Positions 53,310 to 62,627 are shown, counted from the stretch's first letter. The stretch is DNA of 64,000 nucleotides from Epsilonproteobacteria bacterium tcs-49 (GCA_002049495.1 LLYS01000002.1:124001-188000), one strand, 5' to 3'. Notes: a model not told the origin generated them from the letters alone. Program-made: numbers and translations.

Positions 53310-53377
53310 GACCATAAACGTTTATCCTGGTTTAACGTCGGGAGGTACAATATGAAAAAAGGATTAAAGGAGAGAAG

Positions 53378-53995
53378 ATGACGGATGAAAAACCGATGGC
53401 GCAAAAACTGTTTCACTGGCTGTTTGTGCTGGGCTTTGCGGGGGCGTATCTCAGCGCCGACGATGATACGCTGCGGCTGCACCTGATTTTCGGTTTTATG
53501 GCGGGGGGATTGGCGGTTTTGCGTCTGCTGCTGTTCATAACCGGCCCGGGCAGCTGGCACGGACGGGAGTTAAACCTCTCCGTAAAGGATTTGAAAACCT
53601 ATCTGCTGCGCTACTTTCACAAACCGGCCCTGCGCGGTAATCCCGCCGCTTCCTTTGCCGCGGTGACGATGCTTGTTTTGGCGGTTGTGACCGCACTCAG
53701 CGGTTACTTCAGCGCCGACTCGCATACCCTCGAAGAGATCCATGAAGCGGCGGGGAACCTGTTTTTGTTCGTCGCCCTGGCTCACATAGCCGGCGTCGTC
53801 GCCGACACGCTTTTTCGGGGCAGCGGCGCTTACAAACAGATGGTGGGCAAAAGTACGGTGCAGTGGCCGATGGCGGTTTTGGTCGTGCTCGTTGCCGCAT
53901 CGGGTGTGCTGTGGTCTTTGAGCGTGGATACGGGTATCTACGATGATGAGCATGGGGAGCGCGAACATTATGAATATGAAGATTACGACGATTAA
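53378..53995 (+). CDS. Cytochrome b561-type membrane protein
   Basis: 205 residues with four membrane helices and histidines spaced as in b-type cytochromes: H13 in KLFHWLFVLG, H34 (LRLHLIFGF), H and H in the third and fourth helix region (LEEIHEAAGN, VALAHIAGVV). This matches b561/hydrogenase-cytochrome families, which bind two hemes b and shuttle electrons to or from quinone. The carboxy-terminal tail is extremely acidic and rich in Tyr (DDEHGEREHYEYEDYDD). No soluble redox partner gene is adjacent. Stop overlaps the stop of the convergent AraC gene. Confidence 0.83.
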   Translation: MTDEKPMAQKLFHWLFVLGFAGAYLSADDDTLRLHLIFGFMAGGLAVLRLLLFITGPGSWHGRELNLSVKDLKTYLLRYFHKPALRGNPAASFAAVTMLVLAVVTALSGYFSADSHTLEEIHEAAGNLFLFVALAHIAGVVADTLFRGSGAYKQMVGKSTVQWPMAVLVVLVAASGVLWSLSVDTGIYDDEHGEREHYEYEDYDD

Positions 53996-54870
53996 AATTT
54001 GATCGAGAGATAAAAGCAGATGTGAAACTCCGGATCGTTTTTGGAGAGGTAACTGTTTTTTTTGTAGATGACGTAGGAGGGTTTGGTGGTGGTTTCATAC
54101 TCGCTTGCCGGCAGCCATTCGTGGTATACCCAGCGGATAAATTTGAGTAGATCCCCGTGTCGTCCCCGTACGTCGAATCTGGCGTACACGCCGTCGCTGA
54201 TTTTAAAGCGGGGCAGCCGGTCACCCGTGATCTTTGGGACCTGGTCGGTTTTGACGCAAGCGACGTATTCGCACTCTTTAAGCGGGGTGATCGCGGGGTT
54301 GTCGTGAAACAGCGCGATCTGTTCATGCTCGGTAAGGTTGTTGCTAAAGATCCAGGTTTGCAGCTTTTGCCACGTCTGTTTGATATTTTCCCCGTAACCG
54401 CGGTGGCGGATGTAGTAGCTTTCCAGCAGCGGCTGCTTGACGATCTCGGGTTCGATTTTTGAAAAATCCGCCGTGGATTGTACCGCCCGGGGCGATTGCT
54501 GCAAAATCTTTTTGGAGTAGGCTTTGTATCCGCCCTGGCGCCACTTTTTGGGCGTCATGTGAAAACGCTCTTTGAAAACACGGATAAAGGAGGATTGGGA
54601 GCTGTACCCGCACATATTCGCGATCTCGGTGATGGTGGAGTAGCGGTTGGTCAAAAGCAGGTTGGACGCTTTTTGCAGGCGGATCGATTTGATACTTTCA
54701 TAAATATTTCTGCCAAACACCTCTTTAAAGATGCGCTGCATATGAAACCTGCTTACCCCCAGATCTTTGCTGAGGGTTTCGAGGTTGATATCAATCTCGA
54801 TGTGGGTATAGATATAGTACATGATATCGTTGGCGATACGGGTCCGTTTTTTTAGCGTTTCTTTCTTCAT
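53992..54870 (-). CDS. AraC-family regulator with GyrI-like effector domain
   Basis: 292 residues from the ATG at 54868-54870. Amino-terminal DNA-binding region of two helix-turn-helix motifs (IDINLETLSKDLGVSRFHMQ, then TITEIANMCGYSSQSSFIRV followed by FHMTPKKWR) and a carboxy-terminal GyrI/AraC-effector-binding domain (~130-292; YYIRHRGYGENIKQTWQKL, SDGVYARFDVRG). This is the Rob/MarA-SoxS-like arrangement with a drug- or small-molecule-binding sensor. Upstream in-frame codons to 55071 run into the promoter of the carboxylase and are not used. Target genes unknown. Confidence 0.88.
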   Translation of the reverse strand: MKKETLKKRTRIANDIMYYIYTHIEIDINLETLSKDLGVSRFHMQRIFKEVFGRNIYESIKSIRLQKASNLLLTNRYSTITEIANMCGYSSQSSFIRVFKERFHMTPKKWRQGGYKAYSKKILQQSPRAVQSTADFSKIEPEIVKQPLLESYYIRHRGYGENIKQTWQKLQTWIFSNNLTEHEQIALFHDNPAITPLKECEYVACVKTDQVPKITGDRLPRFKISDGVYARFDVRGRHGDLLKFIRWVYHEWLPASEYETTTKPSYVIYKKNSYLSKNDPEFHICFYLSIKF

Positions 54871-54997
54871 GCATATTATCTTAGCAAAAACAGGTTGTGA
54901 AAAAAGCAAAAATAGATAGCTCTTTGCACAAATCGGGTGAAGATTTATTTTTTGAAACACTTTACAATAGGAGGAAAAATTTGCAGGAGAAAGAGTG

Positions 54998-56455
54998 ATG
55001 AAACGGAAAATCTCAAAGATACTGGTAGCTAACCGCGGGGAGATCGCTTTGCGTATCATCCGTGCGTGCAAGGAGTTGGAGATCGCAAGCGTGGCGATCT
55101 TTTCGGAGGTGGACGTTGAAGGGGTGTGGGTAAGAAAAGCCGATGAGTGCTACCCTATTATGGGCAATCCGCTGCAGGCGTACCTGGATTTTGAGCCCAT
55201 TATCAATCTGGCGCTCAAGGCCGGTTGCGACGCGATCCACCCGGGATACGGCTTTTTGTCCGAAAGTGCGGAATTCGCCAAAGCGTGTGAGGAAAACGGG
55301 CTGATCTTTATCGGTCCCAAAGCCGAACATATCAGCCTCTTCGGCGATAAGATGGCGTCCAAAGAAGCGATGAAAGAGATCGGCGTTCCCGTCTTGGAAG
55401 GGACGGTAGAACCGGTCAGGGATAAAAAGGATGCCGAAAAGATTATCGCCGCCAAGATCGGTTTTCCCGTCATCATCAAAGCCGCTTACGGCGGTGGCGG
55501 CAAGGGGATGCGCATCGTTAAAAAGGCCAAGGAGTTTAGCGCCATGTTCGATTCCGCCACGGCCGAGGCGGAAAAGTTTTTCGGCAAGGGGGACGTGTTT
55601 ATCGAAAAGTACGTGGAAAACCCGCGCCATATCGAGGTACAGATCGTTGCCGATAAATACGGCAACGTCGTGCATCTGGGCGAGCGGGACTGCTCCATCC
55701 AGCGAAAGCACCAAAAGGTGATCGAGATCGCCCCCTCGCCGCGCCTGAGTGAACAGGTGCGCAAGGAGCTCTACCGCGTCGCGACCAAAGCGATGTACAA
55801 GCTGGGCTATGAAAGCGTGGGAACGGTGGAGTTTCTCGTTGATGAGGATGACAACATCTACTTTATCGAGATGAATACCAGAGTCCAGGTCGAACACCCC
55901 GTGACCGAGATCATCTCCGGGATCGACATCATCCAAAGAATGATCCAGATCGCCGAGGGGGATCCGCTGCGGTTTATGCAGGATCAGATCAGTTTTCGCG
56001 GCTACGCCATCGAGTTTCGGCTTAACGCGGAAAATCCGCAAAAAAACTTCATGCCCTCCGCCGGTACCATCGAAAAATACCTCACCCCCGGCGGTCCCGG
56101 GGTGCGCTTAGATACCAGTGCGTACAGCGGCTACAAGATCCCGCCCAATTACGATTCCATGATCGGCAAGCTGATCGTGTGGGCACTGGATTGGGAAGGC
56201 GCGGTGAAAAAGGCCAGACGGGCACTGGACGAATTTTATATCGAGGGGGTCCCCACCAACCTGCCGCTGCACAGAGAGATCGCCAAGGACGGGGATTTTC
56301 TGCGGGGGCACCTGCGTACCGATTACCTGGATAGAAAGATGAGCGTTTTTAACCTCGGAGCCAAAGATACCATGGAAAAGGAGGAGAAAAAGCTCTCCTA
56401 TATCGAGCGGCTGATCAAAAAGATCAAGGAGCATAAACTCACCGTTCGCCAATAA
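54998..56455 (+). CDS. Biotin carboxylase (PycA or CfiB/AccC type)
   Basis: 485 residues. Biotin carboxylase chain with ILVANRGEIALRIIRACKEL, the ATP-grasp glycine loop YGGGGKGMRIVKK, ERDCSIQRKHQKVIE, EMNTRVQVEHPVTE and RGYAIEFRLNAENP, all conserved. The length exceeds AccC (~445) by ~40 residues and matches the separate A subunit of pyruvate carboxylase in Campylobacter (PycA, ~480) or of 2-oxoglutarate carboxylase in reductive-TCA organisms. No biotinyl/transferase subunit is adjacent, so I cannot choose. ATG 54998 chosen, with AGGAGA upstream; GTG at 54995 is also open. A TACAAT at 54963-54968 may be its -10. Confidence 0.88.
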   Translation: MKRKISKILVANRGEIALRIIRACKELEIASVAIFSEVDVEGVWVRKADECYPIMGNPLQAYLDFEPIINLALKAGCDAIHPGYGFLSESAEFAKACEENGLIFIGPKAEHISLFGDKMASKEAMKEIGVPVLEGTVEPVRDKKDAEKIIAAKIGFPVIIKAAYGGGGKGMRIVKKAKEFSAMFDSATAEAEKFFGKGDVFIEKYVENPRHIEVQIVADKYGNVVHLGERDCSIQRKHQKVIEIAPSPRLSEQVRKELYRVATKAMYKLGYESVGTVEFLVDEDDNIYFIEMNTRVQVEHPVTEIISGIDIIQRMIQIAEGDPLRFMQDQISFRGYAIEFRLNAENPQKNFMPSAGTIEKYLTPGGPGVRLDTSAYSGYKIPPNYDSMIGKLIVWALDWEGAVKKARRALDEFYIEGVPTNLPLHREIAKDGDFLRGHLRTDYLDRKMSVFNLGAKDTMEKEEKKLSYIERLIKKIKEHKLTVRQ

Positions 56456-56515
56456 TGCTGTTCATACTCCTTTCATCTTCATAGTCTATACTGTGAAAAA
56501 AGATAAAGGAGTGCG

Positions 56516-57595
56516 ATGCGTGCTACGTTGCAAGCCCTGCGGGCCAACCGGGGGAAAACGGCGCTTACCTTTGCCAGTTTGCTCTTTGCGGTGGTCTCCA
56601 TCTTTTTAATAACCGCCGTAGCAAAGGGTGTGGTGGGGATGTATAGCCAGATTTTGCAAAACGACGGCGACATCATCGTCACCCAGGCCGATATCTCCGA
56701 TACCTTTTTCAGTCAGGTGGATAGGGGCTTGATGGAGCGCTATCGCCGGGTTGAGGGGGTGCGCTCGGTTTCGGCGATGATCGTGGGGGCATCGCCCGTG
56801 GGCAAACTGCCCATCGCCGCGATATACGGGGTAAGTTCCAACCGCTACGGCCGCTACGATCTTTTGCGGGGAAGCTACCCCCAAAAGGGCGAAGCGCTTT
56901 TAGGCAGCGCGCTTTTTGAGCGCTTGGGGCAGCCCGAAGTGGTCAATGTCGCGGGCAAAAGCTTCGGGGTATCGGGGGTATTTGAAAGCGGTATCGGCTT
57001 TGAAAAGGGCGGCGTGGTGTTGCCGCTGGAAGATGCCGGAGCGATTTTTCACAAGGAAGCTTCCATGCTGCTTGTGAAAACTGCGCTCCATACCGACCGT
57101 AACGCGCTCGTAAAGCGGTTGCGGGGTATCTCAAAAAAGGTGGAGGTCAAAACCACCGAAAACTTCATCGACAGTTACAATCAGTTTAAAATCATCGAAA
57201 CCTCCTCCTGGGTGATCTCTTCGGTCGCCTTTGGTATGGGGATTTTAAGTATCGTCAGTATTATGAGTATCGGCGTCAATGAGCGCCGCAGCGAATTTGG
57301 CATCATGCGCGCTTTGGGTATCCCCATGCGGCGTATCCTCGCTATGCTGATGTTTGAGGCTCTGGCCGTCACGGTAAGCGCCTATCTGGCGGGCGTACTG
57401 CTAAGCCTGGGGGCTTTGTTTGTGATGAAACACGCAGCTTTTTTACAGGGCTACGTCAGCGGAGAGATCACCTCCGGGCTGGCTTTATACGTTTTTGCGG
57501 CGACGGCGGCCATGGGGGTGCTTGGGGCGATCCTGCCCGCGATGCAGGCGGCAAAAACCGATCCGCTTCTGCTGATTCAGGGGAATAAAACATGA
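56516..57595 (+). CDS. FtsX/MacB-family ABC transporter permease
   Basis: 359 residues with the MacB/LolC-E architecture: TM1 at ~18-38 (TFASLLFAVVSIFLITAVA), a ~200-residue periplasmic domain, then three helices (~235-350) including the motif GVNERRSEFGIMRALG that contacts the ATPase. Such permeases drive periplasmic mechanical work, such as lipoprotein release or export, without a transmembrane substrate channel. Four-base overlap with the ATPase gene. A GGAG site precedes the ATG. It opens the eight-gene block that runs to the window end. Confidence 0.88.
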   Translation: MRATLQALRANRGKTALTFASLLFAVVSIFLITAVAKGVVGMYSQILQNDGDIIVTQADISDTFFSQVDRGLMERYRRVEGVRSVSAMIVGASPVGKLPIAAIYGVSSNRYGRYDLLRGSYPQKGEALLGSALFERLGQPEVVNVAGKSFGVSGVFESGIGFEKGGVVLPLEDAGAIFHKEASMLLVKTALHTDRNALVKRLRGISKKVEVKTTENFIDSYNQFKIIETSSWVISSVAFGMGILSIVSIMSIGVNERRSEFGIMRALGIPMRRILAMLMFEALAVTVSAYLAGVLLSLGALFVMKHAAFLQGYVSGEITSGLALYVFAATAAMGVLGAILPAMQAAKTDPLLLIQGNKT

Positions 57596-58206
57596 TACGC
57601 GCGCGAAATCTCAACCACTTCTACGGCAAAGAGCAGGTGCTTTTTGATATCGACCTTGATCTCGAGGCGGGAAAGCTGCACGTTTTTACCGGAGAAAGCG
57701 GCAGCGGCAAATCGACTCTGCTTTCTATCCTATCGACCCTGCTGCGTCCGGGCAGCGGAGAACTGTTTTTTGATAATACCCCCTATGAACGGCTTTCCAA
57801 TCTCGACGCGCTCCGTCGGGAGAGGATCGGTTTCGTGTTTCAATTCCACTACCTGATCGAGTATCTGAATCTGCGGGAAAATATCCTGTTGGCCTCTGAT
57901 AAAAAGGAGCCGGATATGGAGCTGCTCTCTTTTTTGGGGCTGGACGGTTTGCTGGACCGGTTGCCCGCGGAACTTTCCGGGGGACAGCGGCAGCGGGGAG
58001 CTTTGGTGCGGGCTTTGGCCAACGATCCTGACGTTCTGTTTGCCGATGAACCCACGGGAAACCTGGATTCAAAAAACTCCGCGCTGGTTTTTGAACTTTT
58101 GGAAAAGATCGCTTCGCGCGGGACGACGGTGGTGGTTGCGACCCACGATCGGGAGTTGGCCCGGCGAAGCGACAGGGTATATGAGGTGCGAGATGGCAGA
58201 ATTTAA
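57592..58206 (+). CDS. LolD/MacB-type ABC transporter ATPase
   Basis: 204 residues, compact ABC ATPase: Walker A GESGSGKST, Q-loop, signature LSGGQRQRGALVRALA, Walker B VLFADEPTGNLDS and H-loop VVVATHDRELA. These match the LolD/MacB subgroup that pairs with FtsX-like permeases. It partners the preceding permease. Its stop overlaps the next gene by 14 bases. Confidence 0.92.
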   Translation: MIRARNLNHFYGKEQVLFDIDLDLEAGKLHVFTGESGSGKSTLLSILSTLLRPGSGELFFDNTPYERLSNLDALRRERIGFVFQFHYLIEYLNLRENILLASDKKEPDMELLSFLGLDGLLDRLPAELSGGQRQRGALVRALANDPDVLFADEPTGNLDSKNSALVFELLEKIASRGTTVVVATHDRELARRSDRVYEVRDGRI

Positions 58207-59749
58207 CGACTTTGTACACAACCGTTTGCAACTTTCATTGGTGTTTTTCGCGGCGGGATTGGGCTTTGGTCTGCTCTACGCGCTGAATCTGTTGGGCGTT
58301 ACCCTCCCGGGGAGTCTGCTTACGCCCCAGGGGGCGCGCAGTATCCACATTACGCTGATGCTGTACGGGTTTATCCCGCTGATGCTTTCCTTTTTGCCCT
58401 TTTTGCTTATCGCCAAGGAAGCAGGGGTGAACCAAAGGGGGCTGTACTATCTGCGGCTGTTTACCCTGCTGTGGTACATCTTTTTGATCACTGCCGTTTT
58501 GACTCTGGCTTTCGGGCTTGACCGGGGGCTTCCTTTTTACGATTTTATCTACGGACTGAACTTTCTGCTGGCTTTTGCGGGGGTGTTTTATATCATCGCT
58601 TTGATCAAGTTTTTGCAAGAGTATGAGCGCTATCCTCTCTGGGTCAAAGTATCGCTTTTTTTGACCGTAATCGCGCCGCTGCTTTTGCTCTTTTTGATGA
58701 ACCCCGAGTACGGACAGGTGGAAAAAACCCTCTCCGGACCCCACGGGGACAACACGTTGGGGATGAGTCTGGCGCTTATTCCGCTGTATTATCTGATCAT
58801 CAAGTATAAAAGCGGTGAACCCTTTATCGCCCGCTGGAACTGGATGTGGGCACTGCCCCTTGGGTTTTACCTGCTTTCTGTGTTGCATCGGAGTTTCGTG
58901 GGGGAGTTAACCTATAATCAAGAGTGGTTTTTACAGTATTTGACCCTGCTGTACCTGCCGCTGCTGTACCGGTGGTATAGCGACGCGAAGCTTGAACGGG
59001 ACGCGCGGTGGCTGCTGCTTGTTTCCCTGGCGGCGTTTTTCTTCGTCGATATCGAGGGGAACCTGCTTTTTATCCCCCAGATACGCTGGCTAATCCATCG
59101 CAACGATCTGGTGATCGCCCACGCGCATATCGCCATGGGGATCGGGGTGCTGTTTATGGTCGCGGCTTTGTACAGCGGTTATCTGTACGGGTATATGCGG
59201 CGTATAAAGGGGTATCTTCTGTCCATGGCGGGCTTGGCAGCGGCGCTGAGTCTTTCGGGGGTGCTGCAAGGCTTTGGCTATGTCCAGTGGATTTTCTGGC
59301 TGTGGCTGCTGCGCTTTCTTTTCGGTGCCGCGGCCTTTGGTTTTGTTCTGAATCCGCCCCTGCGTCTACCCTCCGGCGCGCTGGGGCGGTATAACCTGCT
59401 TGGAGCGATCAGTGACGGTTTGGGTGGGGTGGTGCTGCTGTTTTTCGGCGAAAGTCTGTACCGCTTAGCGGGGTTTGATTTTGTCCCGGGCTATATCTAC
59501 GCGGTATTTGCTTTTGTGATCACGACCGGGGTGATCCATCTGTTGAGCCTGCTCTATCCGGTGCATGCGGTGCTGCTTACCCGTTTGAGTGCGGGGGTGC
59601 GTGTATTGCTGGCTTCGGTGTTTCTGTCTCTGTTTTTAAAAGAAACGCTGGGGCTTGAAGCGCTGCTTATCGCCGCGGCGGATTTCGGTTTTGTACTGTT
59701 GTATCTTTTTTGGATCTACGGAAAAAACGAGGGGGAGGCATATGCATAG
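58193..59749 (+). CDS. Degenerate CcoN-like heme-copper oxidase subunit I homologue
   Basis: 518 residues, 12-14 membrane helices, start at ATG 58193 with GAGG. It resembles cbb3-type CcoN: helix II heme-ligand His52 in ARSIHITLMLYGF, and helix X H302-x7-H310-A-H312 (IHRNDLVIAHAHIAMG), with the same spacing as the paired heme ligands of heme-copper oxidases. The Cu(B) site looks altered: the helix VI block is GDNTLGMSL where CcoN has GHNAVGFFL, putting Asp in place of the Cu(B) His, and only a single His (LH232R) stands where helix VII has His-His. Oxygen reduction is therefore doubtful; it may be a quinol/heme sensor, NO-reactive or heme-transfer protein. No CcoO or CcoP is adjacent. Confidence 0.65.
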   Translation: MAEFNDFVHNRLQLSLVFFAAGLGFGLLYALNLLGVTLPGSLLTPQGARSIHITLMLYGFIPLMLSFLPFLLIAKEAGVNQRGLYYLRLFTLLWYIFLITAVLTLAFGLDRGLPFYDFIYGLNFLLAFAGVFYIIALIKFLQEYERYPLWVKVSLFLTVIAPLLLLFLMNPEYGQVEKTLSGPHGDNTLGMSLALIPLYYLIIKYKSGEPFIARWNWMWALPLGFYLLSVLHRSFVGELTYNQEWFLQYLTLLYLPLLYRWYSDAKLERDARWLLLVSLAAFFFVDIEGNLLFIPQIRWLIHRNDLVIAHAHIAMGIGVLFMVAALYSGYLYGYMRRIKGYLLSMAGLAAALSLSGVLQGFGYVQWIFWLWLLRFLFGAAAFGFVLNPPLRLPSGALGRYNLLGAISDGLGGVVLLFFGESLYRLAGFDFVPGYIYAVFAFVITTGVIHLLSLLYPVHAVLLTRLSAGVRVLLASVFLSLFLKETLGLEALLIAAADFGFVLLYLFWIYGKNEGEAYA

Positions 59750-60710
59750 TATCGCCGCAACACTCGTGATCTTTGCGGAGTTGACCTACTATCTGCTGAT
59801 CGCCCAGACGGGGATTGTGGAGTATCTGCACTCCGATATCTACAGCGTCGCGCCGCTGCCCCTTGGGGGGATCGTCGGCTCCCTGGGAGTCGCGTTTTTA
59901 CCCCTGGGGCTTCGGGGCAAACTGCTGCTGGTTCTGGCCGTGCAAACGGGCATGAGTCTGTTCTATCCCGAGTTCAACGCCGCGGGCTTGTTTGTCCTGG
60001 GACTGGGAGTCGGTGGGGCCGCCCCGCTGGTGGTCATGCTCAGCGGCCGGGTCAAAAGCGGATATATCGCTGCGGCGCTGATCGCCTCCTATGCGGTGGG
60101 AACGCTGCTGTTTAACGGTATCGCCCCCATGCACCGCATGCCCCTGGGAGTAGCGCTCGCGGCGCTGGGGTTTGGGGCGGCGCTTTTTATCAAACCCGTC
60201 GCTTCGCTGACCCAACCGGTCAAAACGTCGGCCCACTCCCTGCTGCTGATGGCTACCTGGGTTTTTCTGGATTCGGCGCTGTTTGAAACCCTCTCCAGAG
60301 AACCCGAGATCGCTATATGGCGGGGGGGATACACGGCTGAAATCGTTTTTTTCCACGGCGTCGGGGTGGTGGCGGCACTGCTGCTGCCGCTGAGTGAGAT
60401 CCGCAGGGAGACGGTGATCTTTGCACTGTTTGCGCTGAGTTATCTGCTGTATTTTTTGCACGAACCCTGGCTGCTCAGCGTCGCTTATCCCTTCGTGATC
60501 TCTTTTTACAATATGACGATTTTGCAAACCCTGCGCAGATTGCGCGGGGCAAAACGTATCGGCGTGTATATGGTGGCTATCGGCTGGCTGGCTTCGGGGG
60601 CGGGGCTGCTTAGCGCCTTGGAACACTGTATCATCTATCTGCCCACGATTATGGCGCTGGGAGCGATGCTTAAGCCCCCCGTTTCATTTCAATTAAGGAG
60701 TAAATCATGA
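59742..60710 (+). CDS. Polytopic membrane protein of unknown function
   Basis: 322 residues, about ten hydrophobic helices, beginning at ATG 59742 just after GGGGGAGG and overlapping the CcoN-like gene by eight bases. It has several small-residue helices rich in Gly (LGLGVGGAAPLVVMLSGR) as in transporter bundles, a possible MFS-type two-fold, but I cannot see family motifs. Two histidines lie in or near helices (FFHGVGVV, LEHCIIY). Strict overlap with both neighbours implies one complex or pathway. Function unknown. Confidence 0.72.
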   Translation: MHSIAATLVIFAELTYYLLIAQTGIVEYLHSDIYSVAPLPLGGIVGSLGVAFLPLGLRGKLLLVLAVQTGMSLFYPEFNAAGLFVLGLGVGGAAPLVVMLSGRVKSGYIAAALIASYAVGTLLFNGIAPMHRMPLGVALAALGFGAALFIKPVASLTQPVKTSAHSLLLMATWVFLDSALFETLSREPEIAIWRGGYTAEIVFFHGVGVVAALLLPLSEIRRETVIFALFALSYLLYFLHEPWLLSVAYPFVISFYNMTILQTLRRLRGAKRIGVYMVAIGWLASGAGLLSALEHCIIYLPTIMALGAMLKPPVSFQLRSKS

Positions 60711-61228
60711 AAAAACTGTTTCTAAGTATTATCTTTGCTGCGCAGGTGCTTTTTGCCGCGCAGGTACAGATCCAAAGCGGTATGGTCAAAGCGCATACGG
60801 AGGTCTTCGGCGATAGCGATATCGATCCCGTTTCCAAAACGTTTGAGGCGGATCTGCGGATGCCCGCGGGGATGCGGAGCCTGCGGGGGGTGATCTTGAC
60901 CAAAGTGCTGGACCTGCGCAGCGATAACGCTTCCAGGGATGAACATATGCATGAACTCTTTGAGTATGAACAATATCCCGATATCCGCTACGAGATCAAG
61001 GAGTTGGTTGCGCAAAAACAGGGTTATGAGATTCGGGGCGTCTTGACCATGCACGGCGTTTCCAAAGCGGTCACCACAACCGCCGAACCCGTAGAGGGCG
61101 CTTCCCGCTCGCTGAAAGGCGAGTTTTCGGTGCTGCTGACGGATTACGGGATGGAGCCGCCGAAACTGCTTTTTCTAAGCGTGCGCAACCGGGTCGATAT
61201 CGCTTACCGCTTTGTCTTTGACAAGTAA
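60707..61228 (+). CDS. YceI-family periplasmic lipocalin-like protein
   Basis: 173 residues with signal peptide (LFLSIIFAAQVLFAA). Pattern of alternating strands with the YceI-type blocks HTEVFGDSDIDPVSKTFEADLR, SDNASRDEHMHELFEYEQYPDIRYEI and GVLTMHGVSKAV. YceI relatives bind polyisoprenoid or amphiphilic ligands in a beta barrel. Four-base overlap with the preceding gene. A ligand such as a quinone or lipid would fit an association with the ABC exporter and the heme protein, but this is inference. Confidence 0.88.
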   Translation: MKKLFLSIIFAAQVLFAAQVQIQSGMVKAHTEVFGDSDIDPVSKTFEADLRMPAGMRSLRGVILTKVLDLRSDNASRDEHMHELFEYEQYPDIRYEIKELVAQKQGYEIRGVLTMHGVSKAVTTTAEPVEGASRSLKGEFSVLLTDYGMEPPKLLFLSVRNRVDIAYRFVFDK

Positions 61229-61231
61229 GCG

Positions 61232-61981
61232 ATGCAAAGCTACACAAAGCGTACGATCACGTTAGGGTGCGACAAGCCGGTACCGCAGCTGCGCTTTGTG
61301 CAACTCAGCGATCTGCACCTAAGCAGCGATACCGATCCCCAAAGGGTCGCACAAATCGTCAAGGAGTGCAACGCGGCGAAGCCGGAGTTTATCCTCATAA
61401 CCGGGGATCTGGTTGATTGTGATCCGTCGCTTCTGCTGCCGGTGCTGCACCGCCTTGGCGGGCTCCAAAGCCCCGTATACTACGTCAGCGGTAACCATGA
61501 TCTGTTTTACGGGATGCGGAAATTGCGCAGGATATTAAACGGGTTTGGTTTTGTCTGCTTGGATAACAGATCGGTGCGGTTACGCTATAATGAAAAAGAG
61601 ATTATTTTAGCCGGTATCGCCGACCGCTTCGCGCGGTTTTTCGCCTATCCCCGCCGTTTGCCGCAAATCACCGCGTCAAAGGATACGGCGGTGATCTTTT
61701 GCGCCCACCAGCCCAAAGATTACAAGATAGCGCAAAAGGCGGGAGCGTCGGTTTTTGTCTGCGGGCATACCCACGGCGGGCAGATATATCCTTTCCACCT
61801 TCTTGTGCGTTTGGTACAACCCTACCTTTCGGGGCTGCACCGTTTCAAGGGGATGTGGATCTATGTCAATAACGGTTTGGGAACATGGGGGATAAAACAC
61901 CGGTACAAAGCCAAAGCGGAGATAGCACAGTTTGTACTGAAACAGGGGGAGATCGATGAGGTTGCTGCTGGTAGAAGATGA
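61232..61981 (+). CDS. YkuE/YaeI-type metallophosphoesterase
   Basis: 249 residues. Metal motifs: QLSDLHLSSDTD near residue 23, ITGDLVDCD, VSGNHDLFYG, FCAHQP and CGHTHGGQIYP. The GHTHGGQI form is typical of membrane-associated YaeI/YkuE phosphodiesterases that act on UDP-diacylglucosamine-like lipids. No signal peptide is seen; the hydrophobic LLVRLVQPYLSGL segment could bind membranes. Three bases after YceI, with GTAAGCG before the start; its end overlaps the regulator by 26 bases. Confidence 0.87.
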   Translation: MQSYTKRTITLGCDKPVPQLRFVQLSDLHLSSDTDPQRVAQIVKECNAAKPEFILITGDLVDCDPSLLLPVLHRLGGLQSPVYYVSGNHDLFYGMRKLRRILNGFGFVCLDNRSVRLRYNEKEIILAGIADRFARFFAYPRRLPQITASKDTAVIFCAHQPKDYKIAQKAGASVFVCGHTHGGQIYPFHLLVRLVQPYLSGLHRFKGMWIYVNNGLGTWGIKHRYKAKAEIAQFVLKQGEIDEVAAGRR

Positions 61982-62627
61982 TAAAAAGATCGCCAAAACC
62001 CTGCAGCGGGGATTGCAGGAGGAGTATTACAGCGTCGACGTAAGCCATGACGGTAAAGAGGGGCTCTATCTGGCAACGACCAATGAATACGACGTGATCT
62101 TGCTGGATCTGATGCTGCCCTCGATGGACGGGGTGAACCTTTGTAAAGCATTGCGCCGAAAACGGGTGCATACGCCGGTGATCATGTTGACCGCAAAGGG
62201 CGAGATCGAAGAGCGTATCGAGGGGCTTGACAGCGGGGCGAACGATTATCTGCCAAAACCCTTTGCCTTTGAGGAGCTGCTTGCGCGCATCCGCGTACAG
62301 CTGCGCACTCCCGAACAAGGCGGCGATACGCTGCAGGTTGCCGATCTGGTACTTGATCGCGGGAAAAAACAGGTGTCGCGCGGGGGTGTGCCGATCCGCC
62401 TGACGGCAAAGGAGTTTGCCCTGCTGGAGTATCTGCTGCGCAGAAAAAACGCGGTCGTTTCCGAAGGGATGATCCGGGAAAATATCCAGTCTCTGGATGA
62501 AGACAGTAGCAGCAACGTCATCAGCGTTTATATCTACCGCTTGCGCAACAAGATCGACAAACCCTTCGACAAACCGCTTATCCATACGCTGCGGGGCATC
62601 GGCTACCGGGTGGGCGAAGATGTATAA
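61956..62627 (+). CDS. OmpR/PhoB-type response regulator
   Basis: 223 residues. Receiver with LLLVEDDKK, phospho-acceptor D51 (ILLDLMLPSMDG), T (MLTAKG) and K (YLPKPF), followed by a winged-helix domain with LTAKEFALLEYLLRR and ending HTLRGIGYRVGED. GGGGGAGAT lies before the start inside the phosphoesterase gene. Overlaps the kinase by eight bases. Close to the CusR/QseB type; probable target is the upstream eight-gene unit itself. Confidence 0.92.
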   Translation: MRLLLVEDDKKIAKTLQRGLQEEYYSVDVSHDGKEGLYLATTNEYDVILLDLMLPSMDGVNLCKALRRKRVHTPVIMLTAKGEIEERIEGLDSGANDYLPKPFAFEELLARIRVQLRTPEQGGDTLQVADLVLDRGKKQVSRGGVPIRLTAKEFALLEYLLRRKNAVVSEGMIRENIQSLDEDSSSNVISVYIYRLRNKIDKPFDKPLIHTLRGIGYRVGEDV

